A stretch of DNA of 10,936 bases from Ruminococcus sp. (lineage in GTDB: Bacteria > Bacillota_A > Clostridia > Oscillospirales > Ruminococcaceae). The first letter of the stretch is position 1, and every line of letters begins with the position of its first letter. The notes below the pieces were generated by a model that was given only the letters and a program-made list of their open reading frames with translations, was not told the origin of the DNA and searched no databases. Made by a program: the position numbers and the translations under genes. Positions 1 to 6,490 of the stretch are shown piece by piece. The DNA lies in assembly GCA_017418765.1 (NCBI GenBank), contig JAFOMV010000067.1, forward strand, positions 1 to 10,936, in the 5' to 3' direction.

Positions 1-318
1 CAGAATGACAAAACCGTACGTCCTGCTATCGCAGACCCGATCACATCAATTGACAGCTATGATACCATTTTCATCGGATACCCTATATGGTGGGGACAGG
101 AACCACGCATTATAGATACTTTTCTTGAAAGCTATGATTTTTCTGAAAAGACGGTCATCCCATTCTGCACATCTGCAAGCAGCGGAATATCGGTAAGCGA
201 GCGAAACATAGCTGAACTTGTACCGATCGGCAAGCAGCTTACGGGAAAGCGCTTTTCAGCAAGTGCATCTGAAGACGATATAAGAAGCTGGTATGATTCA
301 CTTCCTTTAGAAAAATAA
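1..318 (+). CDS. Flavodoxin family protein, C-terminal part (5' end outside window)
   Basis: Frame 1 is open from the first base to a TAA at 316-318 and gives the last 105 residues of a flavodoxin-like protein. The segment DTIFIGYPIWWG (roughly residues 21-32 of the visible part) is the beta-strand and aromatic loop that packs on the FMN ring. FCTSASSGIS (about 54-63) is the following strand and loop of the fold. The phosphate-binding loop must lie upstream of the window. Such proteins carry electrons through a non-covalently bound FMN in the cytoplasm. The next gene starts 25 bases after the stop, so the two are probably cotranscribed; flavodoxins of this short type often sit beside carboxymuconolactone decarboxylase/cupin genes in clostridia (family knowledge). 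The fold assignment is firm, but the partner and substrate are unknown. Confidence 0.88.
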   Translation, partial: QNDKTVRPAIADPITSIDSYDTIFIGYPIWWGQEPRIIDTFLESYDFSEKTVIPFCTSASSGISVSERNIAELVPIGKQLTGKRFSASASEDDIRSWYDSLPLEK

Positions 319-343
319 AATACAATAACAGGAGATGTTTACA

Positions 344-1099
344 ATGAAAAAGAAAATTACACAGACAGCAGGCAGAGAACAGCTTGGCAGTTTTTCTCCA
401 ATGTTCGCTCACCTAAATGATGATGTCCTTTTCGGAGAGGTCTGGAACGATGATTCAATAGATATAAAAACAAGATGTATCATTACAGTTGTATCACTTA
501 TGGCATCAGGGATAACGGATAGTTCGCTCTCATATCATCTTCAGAATGCAAAAGCACACGGTGTCACAAAAGATGAGATAGCTGCTGTTATCACCCATAC
601 CGCTATGTATGTGGGATGGCCCAAAGGGTGGGCAGTATTCAGGCTTGCAAAAGAGATATGGAACGAGGATACAGCCGGACTTACCGATAAGGACAGATAT
701 CAGAATACGATATTCTTCCCAATTGGTGAACCTAATCCTTACGGTGAATTTTTTGTTGGACAAAGCTATCTTGCCCCTGTTTCTTCTGAACAGATACCGG
801 TTTTCAATGTTACTTTTGAGCCTGCATGCCGCAATAACTGGCATATCCATCACGCTAAAGAAGGCGGCGGTCAGATGCTTATATGCATCGGCGGCAGAGG
901 CTATTATCAGGAATATGGCAATGATGCTATAGAAATGACTCCGGGTAAAGTGATCAACATTCCGGCAGAGGTCAAGCACTGGCATGGTGCAGCACCCGAC
1001 AGCTGGTTCTCACACCTTGCAGTCGAGATCCCCGGCGAAGAAAGCCGTACGGAATGGTGCGAAGCAGTATCAGATGAGGATTACAGCAGGCTTCTGTAA
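344..1099 (+). CDS. Carboxymuconolactone decarboxylase (CMD)-cupin fusion protein
   Basis: A 251-residue two-domain protein. Residues about 20-108 match the helical CMD/AhpD-like fold (IKTRCIITVVSLMASG, then HLQNAKAHGVTKDEIAAVI and GWPKGW). The CxxC redox pair of true AhpD peroxidases is absent, so a peroxiredoxin-reductase role is unlikely. Residues about 140-232 form a cupin: WHIHH at 166-170 supplies H167 and H169, Q177 replaces the usual acidic ligand, and KHWHG at 211-215 supplies H212, a plausible metal site. I chose the ATG at 344 because GGAG (331-334) stands 9 bases before it. The in-frame ATG at 335 lies inside that ribosome site and would add only three residues (MFT). The gene follows the flavodoxin in the same direction, suggesting a redox or small-molecule catabolic unit. 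The actual reaction cannot be read from sequence; these fusions are often annotated as decarboxylases without biochemical proof. Confidence 0.85.
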   Translation: MKKKITQTAGREQLGSFSPMFAHLNDDVLFGEVWNDDSIDIKTRCIITVVSLMASGITDSSLSYHLQNAKAHGVTKDEIAAVITHTAMYVGWPKGWAVFRLAKEIWNEDTAGLTDKDRYQNTIFFPIGEPNPYGEFFVGQSYLAPVSSEQIPVFNVTFEPACRNNWHIHHAKEGGGQMLICIGGRGYYQEYGNDAIEMTPGKVINIPAEVKHWHGAAPDSWFSHLAVEIPGEESRTEWCEAVSDEDYSRLL

Positions 1100-1117
1100 T
1101 ACAGCGCACAAAAACTA

Positions 1118-1136
1118 CCTGACAGGATAACTCAGG
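1118..1136 (-). terminator. Weak hairpin between convergent genes
   Basis: CCTGA (1118-1122) can pair with TCAGG (1132-1136) around a 9-base loop. Read on the - strand, the stem is followed three bases later by a TTTTT run, so it may end transcription of the EFR1 gene. On the + strand no T run follows. The stem is only 5 bp, so this is a weak call. Confidence 0.25.
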
Positions 1137-1161
1137 ATATGCTGCTTTAAGCGAATCTGCT

Positions 1162-1905
1162 TTATTTTCCGCCTAATACAGGGTTTACATACCTGTTTCG
1201 TTTGATCGTGGCTTTTCCGTACTGTATAGCTTTCGATGGACATCTGTTTATGCAGGCTGTACACTTGGTACAGACCTTTTTCACCCAATGAGGTTTGCCG
1301 CTTTTCATTTCTATTGCTTTGACAGGACAGTTCTTAGCACAGACCCCACATCCTACGCAGCTATTGTCTGCGTAGAATTTTTTTGTCCCTTTAAATAGAT
1401 TATATACTGACCGTCCTATTTTCGCAGTTGTTCCGCCTTTGATGGTCCTGCTTTCATGAACAGCTATCCTCTTTTTTATATCAGCAATATGTTTATCAGC
1501 ATTCTCAATCCTTTCAGCAGCTTTTTTTCCGCCGGGGATATTATAGAAAAGAACGGCATTATCGGGCATCAGCAGTTCAAAAACGTTATTAAGCCTGATA
1601 CCACGCTTTTCGAGTATTTCATGCAGAAGTCCGCCGCTGCCGCCTATGCTTCCTCCGCAGGTAATAACAGCATAAACGTAGCTTTCACCGCTGAGTCTGA
1701 GCTTACTGCAAAAATCTGCCGTAACATCAGGAAGCGAGTAAAAATAAACAGGGAACACAAAACCGACATTTTCGCCTTCAGGGACTTTGAAGCTGCATTC
1801 CTTTTGGCTGTAAAGATCCGACATATCAATTATTTCTTCTCCCTTATCAGCGATAGCCTTTGCCGCATAAAGAGAATTTCCCGTACCTGTGAAGAAGAAT
1901 AGCAT
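1162..1905 (-). CDS. EFR1 family protein: flavodoxin-like domain plus two [4Fe-4S] clusters
   Basis: A 247-residue protein. The N-terminal half is a flavodoxin-like domain whose phosphate loop is TGTGNS (6-11), the classic FMN phosphate-binding signature, followed by FVFPVYFYSLPD (49-60). The C-terminus is a bacterial ferredoxin module with two CxxCxxCxxxC clusters: C183/C186/C189/C193 and C212/C215/C218/C222, each ending in the usual CP. The domain order is that of the EFR1 family, cytoplasmic proteins expected to move electrons between a flavin and iron-sulfur clusters; physiological partners are unknown. The ATG at 1903-1905 is preceded by AAAGGGTG at good spacing. The gene lies downstream of the muramidase on the same strand, but an 88-base gap contains its own promoter, so it can be expressed independently. 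Length and motifs are complete, with no sign of decay. Confidence 0.9.
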   Translation of the reverse strand: MLFFFTGTGNSLYAAKAIADKGEEIIDMSDLYSQKECSFKVPEGENVGFVFPVYFYSLPDVTADFCSKLRLSGESYVYAVITCGGSIGGSGGLLHEILEKRGIRLNNVFELLMPDNAVLFYNIPGGKKAAERIENADKHIADIKKRIAVHESRTIKGGTTAKIGRSVYNLFKGTKKFYADNSCVGCGVCAKNCPVKAIEMKSGKPHWVKKVCTKCTACINRCPSKAIQYGKATIKRNRYVNPVLGGK

Positions 1906-1933
1906 AAGATCACCCTTTCAATGATTTTTAACC

Positions 1934-1962
1934 ATTCTATCACAAACTGCGGGAAATATCTA
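1934..1962 (-). promoter_or_regulatory. Sigma-A promoter for the EFR1 gene
   Basis: On the - strand: -35 TAGATA (4 of 6 matches, 1957-1962), a 17-base spacer, then extended -10 TGA-TAGAAT (hexamer 1934-1939). The predicted start near 1927 gives a leader of about 22 bases that holds only the ribosome site. Confidence 0.55.
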
Positions 1963-1993
1963 TATTAATCTGTGTTTTGATTATTATATCTAA

Positions 1994-2674
1994 TTATACT
2001 TTTAATGTGAGTGTTCCTTCATAGGTCATGCCATCTATTGTCAGTTCGACATATTTGCTCTTTGAAAAGCCATTCAGACCTGCCAGAAGTATTTCTCTCG
2101 GATAGTCCACATAACATTCATCAAGATCAACATTTCCTGTTATACCACTTACAGAGCCTGTTGATGATCTCTGCCACATCCCGTAAGGACCGCTGTATTC
2201 AGGCTCACTTACTCCGTAATGCGCTACCCATACAGAATACCTTGACTTGATATCATCATCCACGTAATTATTCAGATAAAATGAACTCATATACAGCCCT
2301 ACCCAGTAGCCTGCGGATTCAACAGTATTTAAAAATGCCCTGATAACAGCAGAAACTCCTGTTTTGCCAAGAGCGAAATGCTCAGGGAGCTCAACATCGT
2401 AATAGATGGGATAAGCGTATCTTCCGCCCTTGATAACTTCAAGGCAGGCATTGGCTTCCCGCACCGCATCTTCGGGAGTAAGAGCATACGAATACCAGTA
2501 CACACCGCATGGTATCCCATATGCAGTACAGCCTGCATAATTTGCGCTGAACTTTTTATCCTTTTGCAGTGGCGAACGGCCATAGCCTGCACGAAGTACG
2601 GCGAAATCAGTAGTCACCGCAGACCAGTCGATATCACCCTGCCACTCAGAAACATCTATACCATAAGCTGGCAT
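1994..2674 (-). CDS. GH25 family muramidase (lysozyme), no signal peptide
   Basis: A 226-residue glycoside hydrolase family 25 enzyme, which cleaves the beta-1,4 bond between N-acetylmuramic acid and N-acetylglucosamine in peptidoglycan. The family motifs appear in order: GIDVSEWQGDIDW (5-17, with D7), the strand LRAGYG (27-32), YYDVE (91-95, giving the D93-x-E95 catalytic pair), WVAHY, MWQ and the late VDLD. The catalytic domain fills about residues 3-198; the last 25 or so residues (KYVELTIDGMTYEG and following) form a small beta-rich tail. No signal peptide or membrane anchor is visible: the protein begins directly with the catalytic strand, as in phage endolysins. No holin, tail or other phage gene is near. 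The SD GGGGAGGTGAT is very strong but sits in a hairpin (separate entry). The gene follows the Nim-like gene by 46 bases and is probably in the same transcript. Confidence 0.9.
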   Translation of the reverse strand: MPAYGIDVSEWQGDIDWSAVTTDFAVLRAGYGRSPLQKDKKFSANYAGCTAYGIPCGVYWYSYALTPEDAVREANACLEVIKGGRYAYPIYYDVELPEHFALGKTGVSAVIRAFLNTVESAGYWVGLYMSSFYLNNYVDDDIKSRYSVWVAHYGVSEPEYSGPYGMWQRSSTGSVSGITGNVDLDECYVDYPREILLAGLNGFSKSKYVELTIDGMTYEGTLTLKV

Positions 2675-2683
2675 AAAATATCA

Positions 2684-2710
2684 CCTCCCCTGTATATTAT
2701 GCAGAGGAGG
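2684..2710 (-). promoter_or_regulatory. RNA hairpin covering the muramidase Shine-Dalgarno site
   Basis: In the - strand transcript CCUCCUCUG pairs with CAGGGGAGG across a 9-base loop: 9 bp with a single G-U wobble. The 3' arm contains the GGGGAGG ribosome site of the muramidase, whose ATG is at 2672-2674. The 5' arm begins 10 bases after the stop of the upstream gene, within reach of a ribosome terminating there, so the stem may couple muramidase translation to the upstream gene. On the + strand the same stem is followed by TTTTT, but no + strand gene reads into it. Confidence 0.6.
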
Positions 2711-2720
2711 TTTTTAACGT

Positions 2721-3197
2721 TCATGATTCATTTACAAGCTTGCCGCATATATGTTCGGGTACCAGTTCGAATACAAGCACTCTTTTGCCCGCACGCTCTA
2801 TTTCTTTTTCTATATATTCCGAATCGGATGTATATTTATAGCTAAGTCTTCTTGAAATATCGATAGCTTCATCGTGATCATCGATAAAGCGGACTCTGCC
2901 GAAAACTATGACGCTTCTGATATGCAGTGCCCATCCGCCGTCCTCAGTTTTTCCCTTATCATATACACAGTATGAGACTTTATCGCTTTTTCTCATAGCA
3001 TCTATCTTATGTCCTGTCTTTCCACTGTGGAAGTATATTCTGCCGTTTTCCTCGCAGTACCAGTGATCCATCGGCACACCGTACGGATAGCCGTCATCAC
3101 CGCATACAGACAGTACACCTCTTGGTTCTGATTTAAGTATACTTATACATTCCTGTTTTGAAAGCTCTTGTTTTTTTCTTACCAGATCTCTGAACAT
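2721..3197 (-). CDS. Nim-like pyridoxamine 5'-phosphate oxidase family protein
   Basis: A 158-residue split-barrel flavin-binding protein of the Pyridox_ox_2/NimA-like group. Recognisable segments are the N-terminal helix SKQECISILK, GVLSVCGDDGYPYGVPM (27-43), IYFHSGKTGHKIDAMRK (54-70, with the His of GHK at 63), KVSYCVYD (73-80) and SVIVFGRVRFI (95-105). The family binds FMN or a related cofactor; some Nim members confer resistance to 5-nitroimidazoles, but most are uncharacterised, so resistance is only a possibility. I chose the ATG at 3195-3197 because AAGGAG precedes it by 7 bases. An upstream in-frame TTG (3216-3218) would add seven residues, overlap the nitroreductase stop, and include that ribosome site in coding sequence. 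It lies 17 bases after the nitroreductase stop, clearly in one operon. Confidence 0.85.
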   Translation of the reverse strand: MFRDLVRKKQELSKQECISILKSEPRGVLSVCGDDGYPYGVPMDHWYCEENGRIYFHSGKTGHKIDAMRKSDKVSYCVYDKGKTEDGGWALHIRSVIVFGRVRFIDDHDEAIDISRRLSYKYTSDSEYIEKEIERAGKRVLVFELVPEHICGKLVNES

Positions 3198-3214
3198 GAT
3201 TAAACTCCTTAATA

Positions 3215-3730
3215 TCAAACAAATCTAACGGTTTCCTCGATCCTTTTACAGTTATAATGCATTGGTATAGGCTCGGATTCGTCCGAAGGATACCCCATAG
3301 GCATTATAAGCACTGATTTAATATTATCAGGGAATCCGAATTCCTTATCCAGCTTTGAATTTGAGAAATAATTCACCCAGCAAGTACCGATGCCAAGTTC
3401 CCATGCAGCCAGCATAACATGTGAAGCAACTATGCTCACATCCTGTATACCGGCACGTACGCCCTTTTCCAGTGGGTTTTTCCAGTCCTCATCGGTATTC
3501 AGTGCGAAAATAAAAACTGTTTTTGCGCCGAAGATACATCTGCTTAGCTCATTGAGCTTACGTATAGAGTCTTCGCTCTGAGCGACAAATATCCTGAAAG
3601 GCTGATAATTGCACCCTGTAGGAGCTTCGTTAGCCGCCTCAAGGATCCGGTCTATATGTTCACGGCTGACTGGCTTGTTGATAAAGTGTCTCACCGAATA
3701 TCTTGATCGTGCCAGTTCAAAAAAGTTCAT
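3215..3730 (-). CDS. Nitroreductase family protein (FMN-dependent)
   Basis: A compact 171-residue nitroreductase. The N-terminal RYSVRHF (10-16) carries the R-x-S-x-R phosphate-contacting motif. APTGCNYQPFRIFV (36-49) is the FMN-contact loop. LGIGTCW (112-118) and IMPMGYP (142-148) are the C-terminal family signatures. Members are homodimers that bind FMN and use NAD(P)H or another donor to reduce quinones, flavins or nitro compounds; the true substrate is not predictable. The ATG at 3728-3730 has AGGAGG six bases before it. It is the first gene of a - strand operon with the Nim-like protein and probably the muramidase. At 171 residues it lies at the short end of the family, but no core motif is missing. 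Confidence 0.9.
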   Translation of the reverse strand: MNFFELARSRYSVRHFINKPVSREHIDRILEAANEAPTGCNYQPFRIFVAQSEDSIRKLNELSRCIFGAKTVFIFALNTDEDWKNPLEKGVRAGIQDVSIVASHVMLAAWELGIGTCWVNYFSNSKLDKEFGFPDNIKSVLIMPMGYPSDESEPIPMHYNCKRIEETVRFV

Positions 3731-3761
3731 ATTATTCCTCCTGTATATTTTGTGCTTGGTT

Positions 3762-3774
3762 ATACGAATTGTAT
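3762..3774 (-). promoter_or_regulatory. Possible operator at the nitroreductase transcription start
   Basis: ATAC (3762-3765) and GTAT (3771-3774) form a short inverted repeat with a 5-base spacer, just downstream of the predicted start near 3778. This is a natural position for a repressor site. It is short and could be chance. Confidence 0.3.
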
Positions 3775-3784
3775 CCTTGACTAT

Positions 3785-3813
3785 ATTTTATCATACATAA
3801 CATAAAAAATCAA
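3785..3813 (-). promoter_or_regulatory. Sigma-A promoter for the nitroreductase operon
   Basis: On the - strand: -35 TTGATT (3808-3813), a 17-base spacer, then extended -10 TGA-TAAAAT (hexamer 3785-3790). Spacing is ideal and both hexamers are close to consensus. The start is predicted near 3778, giving a leader of about 48 bases before the ATG. Confidence 0.75.
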
Positions 3814-3844
3814 GTATCTTCATAAAAAAGCCTTATTCTTTTCT

Positions 3845-3858
3845 TATAGATGTCTATA
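3845..3858. repeat. TATAGA-TG-TCTATA inverted repeat
   Basis: A perfect 6-2-6 dyad in the divergent intergenic region, centred about 73 bases upstream of the nitroreductase start and about 108 upstream of the membrane-protein start. It might be a regulator site for either promoter. AT-rich dyads of this size do arise by chance. Confidence 0.3.
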
Positions 3859-3889
3859 GATATATCCTATATGAATTCGGGGCAGATAG

Positions 3890-3921
3890 TGACATTTGTC
3901 ATCCTGAAAGTGACGGATCAC
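3890..3921 (+). promoter_or_regulatory. Tandem dyads, probable activator binding sites
   Basis: Two inverted repeats stand side by side: TGACA-TT-TGTCA (3890-3901) and GTGA-CGGA-TCAC (3910-3921). Both include the word AGTGAC, repeated 21 bases apart (3888 and 3909). Dyad centres are 20 bp apart, about two helical turns, and fall near -64 and -44 from the predicted start of the downstream promoter. This is how dimeric NarL/DesR-type response regulators commonly sit to activate a promoter with a poor -35. The regulator is not encoded in the window. Confidence 0.55.
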
Positions 3922-3924
3922 ATC

Positions 3925-3953
3925 TTCATTATCCTTCATTCTTCTGGTATGAT
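3925..3953 (+). promoter_or_regulatory. Promoter of the large membrane protein gene
   Basis: An extended -10 TGG-TATGAT (hexamer 3948-3953) stands 17 bases after a poor -35, TTCATT (3925-3930, 3 of 6). The start is predicted near 3960. The weak -35 combined with the dyads just upstream suggests an activator-dependent promoter. Confidence 0.55.
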
Positions 3954-3993
3954 ATGGTTACAGTAAAACAACATCTGAGAAAGGATGGTCACT

Positions 3994-6378
3994 ATGTTAA
4001 CAGTATTTATTATTACCTTTATCATAAGCCTCCCCATTGCAATACCTGTATTTATCATATCTCTTATTATACACTTCAAGCACAAAAAGGAAAGAGCAGC
4101 TTTAGGATATGTCCGTGATGCAAAAACGGCCGGAAACGGTCCCAAAGTCTCAAAAGCTAAGATCCCGGGCGTTTCACTGAGCAGTTCGGCTGTCATGCTT
4201 CTGATAGGTACCGCACTTGTCGTGCTGTCGGGAATTGCATTCGGTGCTGCAAACTGGCTCAACACATCACCTGTCGGCAGAGTACTTATAATATTAACAG
4301 CATCTGCATTATCGTTTGCGATCAGCTATATATTCATAAAACTCATAAAACTGAGAGGAACGTCTTCAGCTTTCTATTCGGCAGGAAGTATGCTTATCTC
4401 TGTATCAATGGTAATAGCTGGGTATTATTCCATGTTTGGAAAGTGGTTCTCACTTTTCGGAAACGGAAAATACACATTGACAGCATCAGCTTTTTCCGCT
4501 GCTGCGGCAGGCTTTTTCATAGGCTGGAAAATATATCATGCAAAACATTTTGTATACTCCGGTCTTTCAATGGCAGCATCAGCTATGCTTTTTTTAGCAC
4601 TTCAAACAGCATTTATAAATAATACCATATCATTCGGCGTTTTTTCGTCAGTCCTTATTGTATTACAGGCACTTATCACAGCATCATTATATTATTTCAG
4701 ATTTCACGAAAAAACACCTATCGCAAAGCCTTTAAAGATGATAGGTTCTGTTACATCGGTAGTTTACGCATTGATAAGCCTGATGCATGTAGTTTTCAAT
4801 ATTGCTGTCCCCTCGATATCATCATTTTTTATACTTGCCTTTTTAATGATACAACTCATATTTTATGGGATATCCCAAAGCCGTACATGGATGCTTGTTA
4901 CTCAGAGCATATTATCTTTAGTTCTTTCCTATACGCTAAGTATATGGATATTCCCTTATAATGATATGAATGGACTGCTTACATTTTCAGCTCTGATATC
5001 ATTGTCATATTTTATCAACCGCTTTGTACCAAAGCTAAGAAATCCCGTTTCTATGACTGTCCTTATTTCGGCAATGTTTATTACAAGTATCATTTCACTT
5101 TATATAATAAAGACACCGCCCCATGTTTATGCATTTATTCTCCCTGTTATAACTTTTGTATTGATCGTATGCCGTCTTTTCGACAATAGAACAGCCGTTC
5201 AGACAGCGGCAGGCATTTTCTTCCCTGTATTGCCACTTAATGCAGCAGAACATCTATGCTATATGTTAAGCGATGAAAATGTTGTCAAACTATCAGAAGC
5301 ACATCAGATATGTTATGGTTCAGCTATGCTGTTTCTCACTGCTGTTACAGCGTTTTTGCTCATTATACCTGAATTTACATTACATGTTAAACATATCAGA
5401 AAGTCGGATTCTGTTTTATATACAAACCTTATCGCTGTTATCATAGCAGCAGCTGATATGAGAATTACAAATTACATCTTTATTCCGGTTGCTGCACTGA
5501 TACTCCACTTCATAGTGTCAAATAAGATGAAGAATAACATAACAGCAGTTGGTTCAGGTATCATGATATTTGTATACATATACGGCTATCTTACTGATAT
5601 AAGCAGATTCAGCGATAATACATTGATCATTTTACTGTTTATTTGCTTCCTTATTATGATGGCAATATCAAAAACCGTATACGATAAAGCGGTCATTAAC
5701 AAAAAAGATGGAAAGATCACATTCGATACCGCACTTCTATCCGGCTGGATACTTATCCCATTCATGGACGGATACAGCAGATTTGACGATTTCTTTATTC
5801 TGATCTCGCTTGCAGTTTTAGCGGCATGCTTTGTAAAGAGAAATACAAAAGCTTCCGTTTCATCTGTACTGTTTACTTTTTCTGTATTTTTTACTGCATG
5901 GGCACTTCTCTCAAGACCTTTCCTTGTTCCTGACAACAGCATGATAGCTAACAAGATAACGCTGGCTATAATTGCATTTACGGGAACAGCTATAAGGGTA
6001 ATATGGAGAAGATACGCAAAAGTTTCCTGTGTCATTTCAAATGTAATATATGCAGCAGTATTCTCAGCTTTGATGATAGACGCACTTTACTATGAAAACG
6101 GCGGAAACACAGTTTTTGTACTGGCAGTAACAACAGCGATACTCATAGTATCATTCATGATAAAATCAAAGGTATGGTTTTCGGTTTCTTCAATAGCGAT
6201 CGTAACTATCATACTTTATGCAGCCAAAGATTTTCTTGCATCGCTCAGCGGATGGGTATATCTCTTAGCAGCAGGACTCATCCTCATCGGAATAGCCGCA
6301 ATCAACGAATACTACAAGCAGAAGGGCGAAAACGTAAAGTCAAAGCTTGCAGGAGTATTCAGCGGCTGGAGATGGTAG
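3994..6378 (+). CDS. Large polytopic membrane protein, DUF2157-like
   Basis: A protein of about 794 residues made almost entirely of hydrophobic helices, by eye roughly 20-24 membrane spans. A first span (about 2-26) is followed by a basic cytoplasmic stretch of about 35 residues (HFKHKKER onward). The segment LLIGTALVVLSGIAFGAANW, then LNTSPVGRVLII, resembles the DUF2157 membrane domain. The C-terminal GWVYLLAAGLILIGIAAINE and a Trp-rich end (GWRW) are seen in large members of this group. No catalytic or transport motif is recognisable, and function is unknown. I prefer ATG 3994 because AAAGGA stands 8 bases before it; the ATG at 3985 would have its ribosome site touching the start codon and adds three residues. 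The gene is monocistronic: a strong promoter for the next gene follows and upstream genes are divergent. Confidence 0.72.
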   Translation: MLTVFIITFIISLPIAIPVFIISLIIHFKHKKERAALGYVRDAKTAGNGPKVSKAKIPGVSLSSSAVMLLIGTALVVLSGIAFGAANWLNTSPVGRVLIILTASALSFAISYIFIKLIKLRGTSSAFYSAGSMLISVSMVIAGYYSMFGKWFSLFGNGKYTLTASAFSAAAAGFFIGWKIYHAKHFVYSGLSMAASAMLFLALQTAFINNTISFGVFSSVLIVLQALITASLYYFRFHEKTPIAKPLKMIGSVTSVVYALISLMHVVFNIAVPSISSFFILAFLMIQLIFYGISQSRTWMLVTQSILSLVLSYTLSIWIFPYNDMNGLLTFSALISLSYFINRFVPKLRNPVSMTVLISAMFITSIISLYIIKTPPHVYAFILPVITFVLIVCRLFDNRTAVQTAAGIFFPVLPLNAAEHLCYMLSDENVVKLSEAHQICYGSAMLFLTAVTAFLLIIPEFTLHVKHIRKSDSVLYTNLIAVIIAAADMRITNYIFIPVAALILHFIVSNKMKNNITAVGSGIMIFVYIYGYLTDISRFSDNTLIILLFICFLIMMAISKTVYDKAVINKKDGKITFDTALLSGWILIPFMDGYSRFDDFFILISLAVLAACFVKRNTKASVSSVLFTFSVFFTAWALLSRPFLVPDNSMIANKITLAIIAFTGTAIRVIWRRYAKVSCVISNVIYAAVFSALMIDALYYENGGNTVFVLAVTTAILIVSFMIKSKVWFSVSSIAIVTIILYAAKDFLASLSGWVYLLAAGLILIGIAAINEYYKQKGENVKSKLAGVFSGWRW

Positions 6379-6430
6379 ACAAATAATGCTAAAGCTTGTA
6401 AAAAATATGTTCGTACAGTATGATATATAC

Positions 6431-6459
6431 TTTACAATTGAACAAAAAAATGGTATAAT
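6431..6459 (+). promoter_or_regulatory. Strong sigma-A promoter for the split-barrel/flavodoxin operon
   Basis: -35 TTTACA (6431-6436), a 17-base spacer and extended -10 TGG-TATAAT (hexamer 6454-6459): one mismatch from full consensus. The start is predicted near 6466, with AAGGAGG at 6476-6482, so the leader is very short. Confidence 0.85.
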
Positions 6460-6490
6460 AATATTACTGATTTTTAAGGAGGTCATCATC

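Noticed and set aside
335..343. ATG at 335 as the start of the CMD-cupin gene
   Set aside because: It falls within and directly after the GGAG ribosome site that serves the ATG at 344, and adds only three residues.
530..985. - strand open frame opposite the CMD-cupin gene, and similar frames opposite other genes
   Set aside because: No ribosome sites, no recognisable domains, and full overlap with well-supported genes; these are shadows.
2684..2715. Hairpin plus TTTTT read as a + strand terminator
   Set aside because: No + strand gene ends upstream of it; the overlap with the - strand ribosome site is the more meaningful reading, although a role against antisense transcription cannot be excluded.
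3198..3218. TTG at 3216-3218 as start of the Nim-like gene
   Set aside because: The AAGGAG ribosome site for the ATG at 3195-3197 lies inside the extra codons, and the added residues do not belong to the family domain.
1994..3730. Prophage remnant
   Set aside because: The muramidase is the only phage-like gene; no holin, integrase, capsid or tail gene and no attachment-site repeats are seen.
6347..6490. N-terminal extension of the small split-barrel protein back to 6347
   Set aside because: The stretch overlaps the end of the membrane protein gene and contains the promoter and ribosome site for the ATG at 6491.
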